In this document: positions 1 through 8,324 of the stretch, piece by piece
How the letters are laid out: each line of letters begins with the position of its first letter
Numbering within the stretch: the first letter of the stretch is position 1
Assembly: GCF_001483135.1 (NCBI RefSeq)
Contig: NZ_LNAL01000008.1
Span: 1,426,001-1,490,000 of the forward strand
Source of the DNA: Solirubrum puertoriconensis
GTDB lineage: Bacteria; Bacteroidota; Bacteroidia; Cytophagales; Hymenobacteraceae
Direction: 5' to 3'
DNA length: 64,000 nt
Translations under genes and position numbers: made by a program
The notes under the pieces: generated by a model
What the model was told of the DNA's origin: nothing
The model's database searches: none
Seen by the model: only the letters and a program-made list of their open reading frames with translations

Positions 1-108
1 GCCGATTGACTAAGCGCGCATGTGGCGGTCGGTTGCAGCTCTTTTCGAAGGGGCTTCGGAAGTGCCGCTAGAAGCCAAAAAACGGGCTCTGCGAACGGGA
101 AAGACGTG

Positions 109-116
109 TATATTTG
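109..116 (+). promoter_or_regulatory. Putative -7 promoter box TATATTTG
   Basis: Exact match to the Bacteroidota housekeeping -7 consensus TAnnTTTG, about 60 bases before the start of the metallo-hydrolase gene. No clear -33 element is seen. Confidence 0.5.
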
Positions 117-177
117 TAGCAAAGTACGGCTAAATCTGCGCTCGGCCGCAGCCGTGTTTATCCGCTAACTTCGCTGC

Positions 178-858
178 ATGGAACTTACCTATTACGGACA
201 CTCCTGCTTTGGTCTGCACGTGGGGAGCTCGCGCCTCCTGTTCGACCCGTTTATTCGGCCTAATGCCTTGGCTAAGGACGTACAGGTAGATCAAATCGAA
301 GCTGACTTTATCCTGCTCTCGCACGGCCACTACGACCACGTTTCGGAAGTTGAGGAGATAGGCAAGCGTACCAACGCCCCACTGGTAGGTATGTTTGAGG
401 TGCTGAGCTGGTTTGAGCAAAAAGGTTTGCAGGCGCCGTACAAGATGAATATTGGTGGCCGCGCACAGCTGCCTTTCGGTTCCGTGAAAATGGTACCGGC
501 CGTGCACAGCTCGTCGATGCCCGATGGCTCGTACGGCGGCATAGCTGGCGGCTTTGTGCTCGAAACGGGCGAAGGCAACCTGTACTTTGCTGGCGACACG
601 GCCCTCAGCTACGAAATGAAGCTGATAGGCGAGCGTACCAAGCTCGATGTAGCCCTACTGCCCATCGGCGACAACTTTACCATGGGCATCGACGATGCCC
701 TGCAGGCTGCGCAGTGGCTGGGCGTGAAGCGGGTAGTAGGCATGCACTACGACACCTTCCCGCCGATTAAGCTCGACCACGAAGCCGCTCAGCGCAAAGC
801 ACAAGCGGCTGGCGTGGAGCTGGTGCTGATGAACCTCGGGCAAACGATAAATTTGTAA
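178..858 (+). CDS. UPF0173 family metal-dependent hydrolase (YtkL-like)
   Basis: A 226-residue protein with the metallo-beta-lactamase fold of the UPF0173 family. The metal-binding motif HGHYDH is at residues 49-54, after an N-terminal strand region starting MELTYYGHSCF. A later GDTALS segment and a GMHYDTFP segment supply the other expected metal ligands. Length is normal for the family and there is no signal peptide, so it should be cytoplasmic. The substrate is not known for this family. It is a single gene with its own promoter box at 109-116; the next gene, parA, has a separate promoter box. Confidence 0.9.
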   Translation: MELTYYGHSCFGLHVGSSRLLFDPFIRPNALAKDVQVDQIEADFILLSHGHYDHVSEVEEIGKRTNAPLVGMFEVLSWFEQKGLQAPYKMNIGGRAQLPFGSVKMVPAVHSSSMPDGSYGGIAGGFVLETGEGNLYFAGDTALSYEMKLIGERTKLDVALLPIGDNFTMGIDDALQAAQWLGVKRVVGMHYDTFPPIKLDHEAAQRKAQAAGVELVLMNLGQTINL

Positions 859-894
859 AGTTGCGGAGGTAGCAGTAGTCAGTGAGCAGTTTCT

Positions 895-902
895 TACCTT
901 CG
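895..902 (+). promoter_or_regulatory. Putative -7 box TACCTTCG before parA
   Basis: TACCTTCG is a close variant of TAnnTTTG, leaving a leader of about 45-50 bases before the parA start at 952. The same TACCTT core recurs before other genes in this window (9400, 19464, 22895, 36608, 40516). Confidence 0.4.
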
Positions 903-951
903 AAATCTGACACCTGACAACTGGCCACCGACAACTGTCAACTACAGAGAA

Positions 952-1761
952 ATGGGTAAAATTATTGCGGTAGCAAACCAGAAAGGCGGCGTGGGCAAAA
1001 CCACCTCGTCCATCAACCTCGCGGCGTCGTTGGCTGCGCTGGAATACCGCACCCTGCTGGTAGATGCCGATCCGCAGGCCAACGCTACCTCCGGCGTGGG
1101 CTTCGATCCGAAGGACATTCAACACAGCATTTACGAGTGCATGGTCGATGGCATCAACGCCCAGGATATTATCCTGCAGACCAATATTCTGCCCCACCTC
1201 GATCTGATGCCCTCCCACATCGACCTCGTTGGGGCCGAGGTGGAAATGATCAACCTGCCCAACCGCGAGGAGAAGATGAAGCAGGCGCTGGCCTCGCTGG
1301 TCGATCAGTACGACTTCATCATCATCGACTGCTCGCCCTCGTTGGGCCTGATTACGGTAAACGCCCTCACGGCTGCCAACTCGGTAATCATCCCGGTGCA
1401 GTGCGAATACTTCGCTCTCGAGGGCTTGGGTAAACTCTTGAATACCATTAAAATCATTCAGAGCCGCCTGAACCCGCAGCTCGAGATTGAGGGGATTTTA
1501 CTCACGATGTACGATGTGCGCCTGCGCCTCTCCAACCAAGTAGTGGAAGAGGTGAAGCTGCACTTCCAGCAATTGGTGTTCGATACCATCATCCCGCGCA
1601 ACGTTAAGCTATCGGAATCGCCGAGCTTTGGTATTCCGGTAATCCTGCACGACGCCGAAAGCAAAGGCTCGATCAGCTACCTCAATCTGGCTCGCGAGAT
1701 TGTGGAGAAGAACTCCGTGACGCAGGACGGTGCAGCGTACGCCGAAGGCGACGCTGCCTAG
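952..1761 (+). CDS. parA: ParA/Soj family chromosome partitioning ATPase
   Basis: A 269-residue deviant Walker-type ATPase. The Walker A motif KGGVGKTT is at residues 11-18, followed by the [14 protein letters not shown] segment, and [11 protein letters not shown] is the Walker B region. ParA dimerises with ATP, binds DNA non-specifically and, with ParB bound at parS, moves replicated origins apart. The length and lack of an N-terminal DNA-binding domain match chromosomal Soj-type ParA. The usual downstream parB is absent: the next gene encodes a secreted protein after a strong terminator. The stop codon TAG lies inside a CCTAGG palindrome. Family assignment is sure; whether this is the main chromosomal ParA cannot be told from this window. 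Confidence 0.94.
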   Translation: MGKIIAVANQKGGVGKTTSSINLAASLAALEYRTLLVDADPQANATSGVGFDPKDIQHSIYECMVDGINAQDIILQTNILPHLDLMPSHIDLVGAEVEMINLPNREEKMKQALASLVDQYDFIIIDCSPSLGLITVNALTAANSVIIPVQCEYFALEGLGKLLNTIKIIQSRLNPQLEIEGILLTMYDVRLRLSNQVVEEVKLHFQQLVFDTIIPRNVKLSESPSFGIPVILHDAESKGSISYLNLAREIVEKNSVTQDGAAYAEGDAA

Positions 1762-1783
1762 GTTTACTTAGGATAATAACTCC

Positions 1784-1814
1784 AAGGGCAGCCCCTAACA
1801 GGGCTGCCCTTTTG
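1784..1814 (+). terminator. Rho-independent terminator after parA
   Basis: An 11-bp GC-rich stem (AAGGGCAGCCC with its complement) around a short loop, followed by TTTT, 22 bases after the parA stop. Confidence 0.85.
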
Positions 1815-2083
1815 CTTTATCATGGCTACGCATAAGCGAAATGTATAAGCCCTATTGCGGCAACGATTGGTAAGAATGAAAGAAGCTCAATCTAAAGGGT
1901 TTATAACGAAATATAGTCCAGTTGCACTGTTTATATTATTCCTTGATTAAATAAAAATTTACGATTATTTTATCTAAACAAAACATCAAACCGTACAAGA
2001 TATGTCCTCCTACTGCTACTGCCCTTCTGCCGTGGCTTACCCGTGCTGCTTGCTAATACCCGCCCACCCTCTCTCCACTAGCT

Positions 2084-3040
2084 ATGAAGCATGCTTTACT
2101 GTTATCCCTCCTGACGATGGTTCAGGTGGGATACCTACAGAGTTCGGCTTCAGGGCAAAACCTGATCCAGAACGGAACATTTCGTAATTACCCTGCTACC
2201 CAAGCCAACGCCACAGAGCTGCCTCCCGGTGCCGACCTAGGCGGGTGGAGCAGCGGGCTAGGGTACAGTGGTACCAGTATGTACCCGCCCGACACCAAGA
2301 TATCGGTGCAAACGGGGTCGGTGGTATATTACTACAACATGGTGCGCCAGGGTATTTTTCCTGGTGATGCTGCTAACCGCGTACCTCCTTCGAATACTTG
2401 GCTGTACTCCAACGGCAACCTCAGTGGTTTGCCCATGACGGTGTGGATCCAACGCGTTGAGGTTAGGCCCAATACCGATTACTTGTTCTCCTTCTACACA
2501 TCAAACGCCATCAGTTCCGAGCGCGATTTGCAATCGGATCCGATTCTACGGATCGAGGTAGACGGCAAGCAAGTAGGGAAAGACATACAAGTGTACGACG
2601 AAGCCGATCCGCGCTCGGGCCACAAAGGGCGCGACGCTTGGGACCGGCGGGTGGTACACTTCCAAACGGGGCCCGGCGTTACTAGCATCGAGCTGAAGAT
2701 CATTGACCTGGCTACCGACAGCAACGGCGACGACCTTGCTCTTACGGCCCTCGATTTGCACCAAGCCTCCAAGGAGGAAATCATTCGGGCTACGGCGCCT
2801 AGCGGGCTGGCATTGTTTCCAAATCCCGCGGTTCGCTCTACGCGGCTCGACTTGCGCACATTGCCTGAAGGCAGCTACGAGGTAACCTTTATTGACGCGG
2901 TTGGCCGCTGGATTCGTACCGAGCAACACCTAGGCGGCGAAATGCAGGCAATTGATTTACGCGAGCTTCCTGTGGGTACCTACCTGGTGCGGGTGCGGAG
3001 CGGCAAAACCAACCACACCTTGCGCTTGATGAAAGAGTAG
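2084..3040 (+). CDS. Secreted protein with T9SS C-terminal sorting domain
   Basis: A 318-residue exported protein of unknown function. It starts with a signal peptide (MKHALLLSLLTMVQVGYLQ) and ends in a roughly 75-residue domain with the features of type IX secretion sorting signals: LFPNPA, then ARST/LDLR, LPEGSYEVTFIDAVGR, LPVGTYLVRV and a final LRLMKE. The middle, starting NLIQNGTFR, with many aromatic and Asp/Asn residues, resembles carbohydrate-binding beta-sandwich modules, but this is weak. The start at 2084 is chosen for its signal peptide; an overlapping reading frame from 2002 is judged spurious. It stands alone between the parA terminator and a 50-bp palindrome. It is probably displayed on or released from the outer membrane. 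Confidence 0.8.
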   Translation: MKHALLLSLLTMVQVGYLQSSASGQNLIQNGTFRNYPATQANATELPPGADLGGWSSGLGYSGTSMYPPDTKISVQTGSVVYYYNMVRQGIFPGDAANRVPPSNTWLYSNGNLSGLPMTVWIQRVEVRPNTDYLFSFYTSNAISSERDLQSDPILRIEVDGKQVGKDIQVYDEADPRSGHKGRDAWDRRVVHFQTGPGVTSIELKIIDLATDSNGDDLALTALDLHQASKEEIIRATAPSGLALFPNPAVRSTRLDLRTLPEGSYEVTFIDAVGRWIRTEQHLGGEMQAIDLRELPVGTYLVRVRSGKTNHTLRLMKE

Positions 3041-3093
3041 TTAAGCACCGATGCCTAGGTACTGTACGCGAGTATAACCACAGTTGAATGTTG

Positions 3094-3143
3094 CAACCGG
3101 GTCGGGCCGGAAACACCTAGGTGTTTCCGGCCCGACCCGGTTG
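3094..3143. terminator. Perfect 50-bp palindrome, probable bidirectional terminator
   Basis: The sequence is a perfect palindrome with 25-base arms and no spacer, centred on a CCTAGG. The arms are GC-rich and end in CAACC/GGTTG, followed by TTTG. It lies 53 bases after the stop of the T9SS gene and can fold into a long hairpin in RNA from either strand. Confidence 0.75.
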
Positions 3144-3489
3144 TTTGGGGTTGCTACAAACTGCAGCCAGTGTATTATGATAGACCTTTGGAACAAATAG
3201 AAAAACATTAATTATAATTTTTCTTATTGAGAAATGCTAATCCGGAAGCCGTGGTATGCCGGTGTTTCGCCGGTGAGCTGATCGTTCATAAGGATTATTG
3301 AAAATTAACCCGCCTAGCAAAAGAGCACGAAAAACGGCTTAAGCTCGCTGCTATCACATTTTATCCTCCCTTGGCGTTAGCGTGAAAGCCAGGTGCTAAG
3401 TGCGGGTGTTGCCGCCGGCTCGACTATAACCTTTAATTTTGTGCTCTATCCGGTACTTTGCCGGTAATATCACTCTTAATCATAACACG
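3144..3489 (+). promoter_or_regulatory. Intergenic region with putative -7 box TAATTTTG at 3434-3441
   Basis: This AT-rich gap holds no convincing gene. TAATTTTG at 3434-3441 fits TAnnTTTG and lies about 50 bases before the start of the PA14/ricin-like gene. A TTG at 3409-3411 is a possible -33 element but the spacing is slightly long. Confidence 0.4.
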
Positions 3490-5148
3490 ATGCGTAGTCT
3501 GATATTCTGCACTGTACTGGCCGGGCTTGCTGCCGGCCCATTTGGGTTGGTTGGCGCTGAGGCACACGCAATGAGGGGGGGAGAGGCAGCTCGGATGTTC
3601 GGTAAGGCATCATTGCGGTTTGCTCGCCCAGCGGTATTGCCCGTGCAAGGCGCAGGCAGCGGACTTACGGCCAGCTATTTTGCCAACGGCACCCTGGCCG
3701 GCGCTCCGAGCGTGCGCCGCATCGATGCCGCTATCGACTTCAACTGGGGCACCGGCTCACCTGCTGAGGGCTTACCCACCGATAATTTCTCAGTACGCTG
3801 GGAGGGCCTCCTGGCAGCACCTAGCACGGGGCGCTACCGTTTTCTGGCGCGCACCGAAGACGAAATACGCGTGTGGGTGAACGGCAAGCAGATGATTGAC
3901 ACCTGGAACGGACGCAAACCCAGCGCAGGCGAAGGCTACGTGGAGCTGGCTGCGGGCGAGAAAACCAGCATTCGCATCGAGTATGCCGACTCGGAAGGCG
4001 ATGCGCGCTTGCAGCTGCAATGGGTACCGCCAGGGCAAGCGGCGCAGGTTATTTCTACGAGCTACCTGTACCCGCTCGGCTCGCCTACCACGCCCGACCC
4101 TGTAAATCCGGCTGCAGCGGTTGCCGCTGCGCCTGCAGCTAAGCCCCAGCCAGCACCCGCCAAAAAACCGGCAGCACCAGCCGCTGCCAAGCCCGCTGCA
4201 CCCAAAACTACCGCTGCTAAGCCCGCCGAAACCAAGCCGGTGGCCAAGGCTACGCCCAAACCCGAACCCGCAAAAACCGAGGCCAAGCCGGCAAAGCAGA
4301 GCAAAGCCGACGCTAAAGCAGCTGAAACCGCTGCTGTATTGCCCGCAGGCGTGTACATCCTTACCTCGCGCGCTGGCAACAAACCGCTGGAGGTAATCGA
4401 GCCTGGCCGCCCCAACAGCCGCGCCTATACCGAGGCCGGTGCCGGCGGACCCGTCGTAGAAGGCCGCAGCACGGCCCCACAGTGGCGCATCGAAAGCCTT
4501 GGCAATGGCTACTACCGCATTGGCGTGCAAGGCAGCAACAAAGTGCTCGAAGTGCTGGGTAGTGCAACGTCAAATGGTACACCCATGAGCCTTTGGACGT
4601 ATTACAGCGGCAACAACCAGCTGTGGCGCATCGAGCCGGCCGAAGGCAGCTACTACAAGCTAATCGCCAAGCACAGCAATAAGGCCCTCACGGCTAAGGA
4701 CTCTATCGAGGGTGGCCTGCAGCAGTGGCGCTACAGCGCCCGCGTAGACCAGCAATGGAAACTGGAAGCAGTGGCGCAGGAAGATGCCGTATCGCCGGTG
4801 GCTGCTGCCGCACCTGCCGACCTTAAGGGTACCGGCTCCTACAACATGAGCATTTACCCCAACCCAAGCAACGGCGTGGTGCAACTGCGCTACGCATTGC
4901 CCGAGGAAATTCCGATGGGCTGGGTGCTCTACAACCACAACGGCGCCCCGGTGCGTGTATCCGACTACCGCCGCAAAGCCGCTGGTAACCACCACCAAAC
5001 GCTCGATTTTACGGGCTTGCCCGCTGGCGACTACAACCTGCGCATGACGGTGGGGGCTAACACTACGCGTGTGCAACTGCAGTTGCGCAAGCCCTCGGCT
5101 GGAGAGACTGCTCCAAGCGGAGAAGCCTCGGCCGTGGGCGTTAAGTAG
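3490..5148 (+). CDS. Secreted PA14 and ricin-like lectin protein with T9SS sorting domain
   Basis: A 552-residue multi-domain secreted protein. In order: signal peptide (MRSLIFCTVLAGLAAGPFG); a PA14 domain with SYFANGTLAG, FSVRWEGLL, RYRFLARTEDEIRVWVNGK and IEYADSEGDARLQLQW; a linker of about 80 residues rich in Ala, Pro and Lys; a ricin-B-like trefoil with repeated QxW-like blocks (APQWRIE, NQLWRIE, DQQWKLE); and a C-terminal sorting domain starting MSIYPNPSNGVVQLRY. Both PA14 and ricin-like modules bind carbohydrates, so it is likely a surface glycan-binding protein. The ATG at 3490 is chosen because it begins the signal peptide; the longer frame starts on a TTG at 3439 that overlaps the promoter box. 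Confidence 0.85.
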   Translation: MRSLIFCTVLAGLAAGPFGLVGAEAHAMRGGEAARMFGKASLRFARPAVLPVQGAGSGLTASYFANGTLAGAPSVRRIDAAIDFNWGTGSPAEGLPTDNFSVRWEGLLAAPSTGRYRFLARTEDEIRVWVNGKQMIDTWNGRKPSAGEGYVELAAGEKTSIRIEYADSEGDARLQLQWVPPGQAAQVISTSYLYPLGSPTTPDPVNPAAAVAAAPAAKPQPAPAKKPAAPAAAKPAAPKTTAAKPAETKPVAKATPKPEPAKTEAKPAKQSKADAKAAETAAVLPAGVYILTSRAGNKPLEVIEPGRPNSRAYTEAGAGGPVVEGRSTAPQWRIESLGNGYYRIGVQGSNKVLEVLGSATSNGTPMSLWTYYSGNNQLWRIEPAEGSYYKLIAKHSNKALTAKDSIEGGLQQWRYSARVDQQWKLEAVAQEDAVSPVAAAAPADLKGTGSYNMSIYPNPSNGVVQLRYALPEEIPMGWVLYNHNGAPVRVSDYRRKAAGNHHQTLDFTGLPAGDYNLRMTVGANTTRVQLQLRKPSAGETAPSGEASAVGVK

Positions 5149-5174
5149 CCCTAGGTCATGCAAGGCTCCGCAAC

Positions 5175-5212
5175 AAAAAGGGCTGGCTCCGAGTAGGAGC
5201 CAGCCCTTTTTT
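5175..5212. terminator. Bidirectional terminator between convergent genes
   Basis: A 14-bp stem (AAAGGGCTGGCTCC with its complement), loop GAGTA, with A-run before and T-run after, so it can work on both strands. It sits between the PA14 gene and the original end (5216) of the minus-strand frameshifted gene. Confidence 0.88.
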
Positions 5213-5215
5213 CTG

Positions 5216-5362
5216 TTAGCAGCTCTGGTGGAGCCAAACATATTTACGACCGTTCCAATAAATCATGCCCCCACCGGACGCATCCTTCCAAATCTCAATC
5301 GCAGGGCGCTGCAGCTGAACGGTACGGTCGCCGGAAATCTCACCATTTTTACCAAATAGCCC
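5216..5362 (-). pseudogene. Out-of-frame 3' end of the FG-GAP-like gene (frameshift)
   Basis: The minus strand here has an open frame, displaced from the gene upstream, that continues in protein-like style: LFGKNGEISGDRTVQLQ, then a Trp-rich end WNGRKYVWLHQSC and TAA at 5216-5218. It fits directly after STFEG of the 5263-5736 frame if one base is missing in the GAGGGCTATTTGG stretch near 5362. The stop lies 3 bases from the terminator at 5175-5212, which also suggests the gene ended here. A real one-base deletion and a sequencing error are both possible. Confidence 0.7.
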
Positions 5363-5736
5363 TCGAAGGTGCTAGGTTTGATGTAAAGCTGCCAATGGTC
5401 GGCCCATTGGAAGTTGGTGTGCAACATATCGTTGCTGAAAGCGGAGCCGGTGCCAATAACGTGTACGCCCGTTTGGCCTTGGTGCAGAATCAGCATACCA
5501 TGGCTACCCGACTGCTTGCGAATTACTGCGACGGCTACATCTAGTTTGCCGTCGCCGTTGAAATCGGCATGTAGTGCCTGCGGTTTTAGGTAAGGAACTC
5601 GACTGTATGTTTGACTGAGGCGAGCAGCCTGCCATTGGGTTTCTGCCCATGCGGGCAGTGCGTAGGGCGCCGACTGTACTGCGGATGATGTAGTTGTCAA
5701 CGCAGTAACAAGAACCAGCGAGTATCGATAACGCAT
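5263..5736 (-). CDS. Secreted FG-GAP/VCBS-like hypothetical protein, probably frameshifted
   Basis: As written this frame gives 157 residues: a signal peptide (MRYRYSLVLVTALTTTSSAV) and a single FG-GAP-like calcium-loop motif, DFNGDGKLDVAVAV, at about residues 58-71. The last roughly 30 residues (from LVKMVRFPATV) are out of character. An alternative frame from about 5362 to 5216 gives a better protein end. The intact gene was therefore likely 5216-5736, about 173 residues. Function is unknown. It follows the SerB-SerA gene on the same strand with a gap of only 17 bases (5737-5753), so the two may be co-transcribed. Confidence 0.65.
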   Translation of the reverse strand: MRYRYSLVLVTALTTTSSAVQSAPYALPAWAETQWQAARLSQTYSRVPYLKPQALHADFNGDGKLDVAVAVIRKQSGSHGMLILHQGQTGVHVIGTGSAFSNDMLHTNFQWADHWQLYIKPSTFEGYLVKMVRFPATVPFSCSALRLRFGRMRPVGA

Positions 5737-5753
5737 AGGTGTTAAGTAGCGGA

Positions 5754-7661
5754 TTAGTAAAGCACCCGAAATTTAATCGTCTGCTCTACCTGCCGGAGGG
5801 CTTTAATCACCTCTTGATCGTACTCCCGGTTCACGTCGGTAATCACGTAGCCGATGTGCTCGTTGGTTTTGAGGTACTGACCTAGGATGTTGACAGCGTG
5901 CGCCGCCAGTACGTTGTTGATGTGGGCCAGCACGCCGGGCACGTTGTGGTGAATGTGGATAAGCCGGTGGGCCTGCTGCTGTGGCGGCAATTGAATATTC
6001 GGCAGATTTACGCTTTGAAGGGTGTTGCCGGTATTCACGTAGCCCATAATGCGCTCGGGCACAAACTCGGCAATGTTGCGCTGCGCCTCGGCCGTGCTGC
6101 CGCCCACGTGCGGAGTAAGCAGTACGTTGGGCAAGCCGCGAAGCGGGCTTTCGAAAGGTTCGTCGTTGGTTTTGGGCTCGTACGGAAACACATCCACCGA
6201 AGCGCCACCTAGGTGACCCGAGCGCAAGGCATCGGCCAGGGCCTCGATATCGACGACGTGGCCGCGGGCGTTGTTGAGAAACAGGGCGCCGGGCTTCATC
6301 AAGGCAAACTCGGCCGCGCCAATGAGGTTGGTGTTTTCGCGGCGGCCATCTACGTGCAGCGTTACAATATCGGCTTGGCGCAGCAGCTCCTCCAGCGTGC
6401 GGCACTTGGTGGCGTTGCCGAGCTGCAGCTTCTCGGCAATGTCGTAGTACAGCACCTGCATGCCTACGGCTTCGGCTACCACCGAAAGCTGCGAGCCAAT
6501 GTTGCCGTACCCCACAATGCCCAGCTTTTTGCCCCGGATTTCGAACGCGCCGCGGGCCGATTTATCCCACACGCCGCGGTGCATTTGTTCGCTCTTCACG
6601 GGTAAGCGGCGGGCCAAAGCAATGATTTCACCTAGGGCCAGCTCGACAACCGAGCGCGTGTTGGAAAACGGCGCGTTGAATACGGCAATGCCCCGCTGCA
6701 TGCAGCCGAGTAAATCAATCTGGTTGGTGCCGATGCAAAAGGCACCTACGGCGATGAGGCGATTGGCGCGCTCCAGCACCCGGGCCGTAACCTGCGTTTT
6801 GGAGCGGATACCTAGTATGCTGACGCCCTCGACGCGCTCCATCAGTTCCTCCTCATCGAGCCCGCCGGGTACCACCTCCACCTGATAACCCTCTTCGCGA
6901 AACAGGCGCTCGGCCGTAGGTTCGATGTTTTCGAGCAGCAGCGCGCGAATGCGGTTTTTAGGGTAGGAGAGGGTCATCGGCAACTTGTTTTGGTACAGAA
7001 ACTCGTCGAAAGAAGGCACTACCTCATCGGCTTGGGCCACCACGGCAGGGCGGGCTACGTTTTCGGTGAAGGCGTAAAAGCGGGCTGCCAGGCCGGCTTC
7101 GCGAATCTGGTAATCGGTAATGCCGTCGCCGAGCACGTACACCGGGGCGTCGTCGAGGCCGAGCAGGTGCAGCTGCCTGATTTTGCCGCCGTCCTGGCTT
7201 AAGGGGTTGTTCGGGTCGAAGCCGGTGATGCGGCCCTCGGCATCGAAGGTGAACGTGTTGGCCAGTACCTGCTCGGGCGGAATGCCAAACTCGGCCACCA
7301 CCGGCTCAATAAACTCCCGAAAGCCGCTGCTCACGATGTACACGCGGTCGGCGTGTTGCTGAAAAAACGCCTGATTGCGCCGAATGCTCTCCGTAACCTT
7401 GGTGTGCAGGTGCTGCACCAGCTCGTGCAGGTGCTCGTGCCGGGCAGGCAGCAGCTCGATGCGTCGCCTGAGCGATTCGCTGAACGACACGGAGCCGTCC
7501 ATGCCGCCATCGGTGAGGGCTTTTATCTGAGCCACTACCTGCTCGCGCTCGGGGCGTCCGCGCAGGGCTATGTCAGCAAGCTCATCAAGCGCCTCTACCT
7601 GCGTAAAGGTGCTGTCGAAATCGATAACGATGTAAGGAAGCGGCGGTGTGGTGTTGGCCAT
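5754..7661 (-). CDS. serA: Bifunctional phosphoserine phosphatase / D-3-phosphoglycerate dehydrogenase
   Basis: A 635-residue fusion of two serine-pathway enzymes. Residues 1-225 are a HAD phosphatase of SerB type: nucleophile motif DFDST with D14 and D16, motif II at SSGF (111-114), and GDGITD at 178-183. Residues 235-560 are a D-2-hydroxyacid dehydrogenase of SerA type: NAD motif GYGNIG at 384-389 and the catalytic set R466, E495 and H518. A C-terminal ACT domain (about 565-635), starting with RLIHIHHNVPGVLAHINN, is the usual serine-feedback site. The protein would catalyse the first and last steps of serine synthesis from 3-phosphoglycerate. All key residues of both halves are present. It is cytoplasmic. 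Confidence 0.93.
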   Translation of the reverse strand: MANTTPPLPYIVIDFDSTFTQVEALDELADIALRGRPEREQVVAQIKALTDGGMDGSVSFSESLRRRIELLPARHEHLHELVQHLHTKVTESIRRNQAFFQQHADRVYIVSSGFREFIEPVVAEFGIPPEQVLANTFTFDAEGRITGFDPNNPLSQDGGKIRQLHLLGLDDAPVYVLGDGITDYQIREAGLAARFYAFTENVARPAVVAQADEVVPSFDEFLYQNKLPMTLSYPKNRIRALLLENIEPTAERLFREEGYQVEVVPGGLDEEELMERVEGVSILGIRSKTQVTARVLERANRLIAVGAFCIGTNQIDLLGCMQRGIAVFNAPFSNTRSVVELALGEIIALARRLPVKSEQMHRGVWDKSARGAFEIRGKKLGIVGYGNIGSQLSVVAEAVGMQVLYYDIAEKLQLGNATKCRTLEELLRQADIVTLHVDGRRENTNLIGAAEFALMKPGALFLNNARGHVVDIEALADALRSGHLGGASVDVFPYEPKTNDEPFESPLRGLPNVLLTPHVGGSTAEAQRNIAEFVPERIMGYVNTGNTLQSVNLPNIQLPPQQQAHRLIHIHHNVPGVLAHINNVLAAHAVNILGQYLKTNEHIGYVITDVNREYDQEVIKALRQVEQTIKFRVLY

Positions 7662-7742
7662 GGTGCGGGTAAGGTAGGGCAGAAACGATTAGGCCGCTAC
7701 CGGCAGAGCTCCAACGGAAGCAGGTAACGGCGGCACAGGGCA

Positions 7743-7778
7743 CAAAAAAGCCCGCCGGCAAATAAGGCCGGCGGGCTA
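7743..7778 (-). terminator. Terminator of the Thr-rich protein gene
   Basis: A 10-bp GC-rich stem (AGCCCGCCGG at 7749-7758, complement at 7769-7778). On the minus strand it is followed by a run of six T. Confidence 0.85.
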
Positions 7779-7804
7779 GGCTTTGAAGTGCCGAAGCAAA
7801 TCGA

Positions 7805-8140
7805 CTAGTCGTCGATTTTAGCTTTCGACTTCTTCTTCTTGTCTTTGATCTTGGCATCAGCCTTGCCGCCCGGAGCCGTCAGTACCGAAGTGCCATCGGT
7901 GGTGCCGGCAGCAGGTTGGGTGGTCATCGAGCCACCGGTGGTGGTCGATTCTACCGTGGTGGTAGTGGTTTCGGTGGTGGTAGCCGGCGTGGTAGTGGGC
8001 GTCGTCACCGGGGTTTGCGGAGCCGTTTGGGCCGGGGTGGTCGTTGTTTGCTTGGTAGTGGTAGTGGTGGTGTTGGTTTGTGCGTTAGCAGCATAGGCAC
8101 CACCTACAAGCAGGGCGGCAAGAACAACAAACTTTTTCAT
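7805..8140 (-). CDS. Small secreted Thr-rich protein
   Basis: A 111-residue protein with a clear signal peptide (MKKFVVLAALLVGGAYAANA) and then a low-complexity tract of Thr with Pro, Val and Gln, ending in a Lys/Asp-rich tail (KADAKIKDKKKKSKAKIDD). No enzyme motif is seen. Such proteins are common in Cytophagales and may be periplasmic or surface spacers; the role is unknown. The start at 8140 is preferred over the upstream codon at 8164 because it begins the signal peptide. Confidence 0.7.
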   Translation of the reverse strand: MKKFVVLAALLVGGAYAANAQTNTTTTTTKQTTTTPAQTAPQTPVTTPTTTPATTTETTTTTVESTTTGGSMTTQPAAGTTDGTSVLTAPGGKADAKIKDKKKKSKAKIDD

Positions 8141-8324
8141 GGGTAGGGAGTTTAAAACGCTCACACATAAGAAGCTTCCGGCAAGAAGCTCCTCTTTAGA
8201 TTAGCCTTCAACGATATTAAGACGTGAGGGTTACGGTTGAGGTGAAATAATTGTCGAGCTTGGGCCTAATTAAGCGAAGGTCAGGGTATTAACAAGCTGC
8301 CGAAAAAGCTGAAAACGAATTCCC

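Noticed and set aside
2002-2187. 61-codon open frame before the T9SS gene
   Set aside because: It overlaps the start of the signal-peptide gene in another frame and has no protein-like character.
4100-4340. Short DNA repeats that might be a CRISPR array
   Set aside because: They encode the Ala/Pro/Lys linker; no regular repeat-spacer pattern and no cas genes.
3790-4530. 246-codon minus-strand open frame
   Set aside because: Antisense to the PA14/ricin-like gene; Cys/Gly-rich composition comes from the repetitive Ala/Pro/Lys linker.
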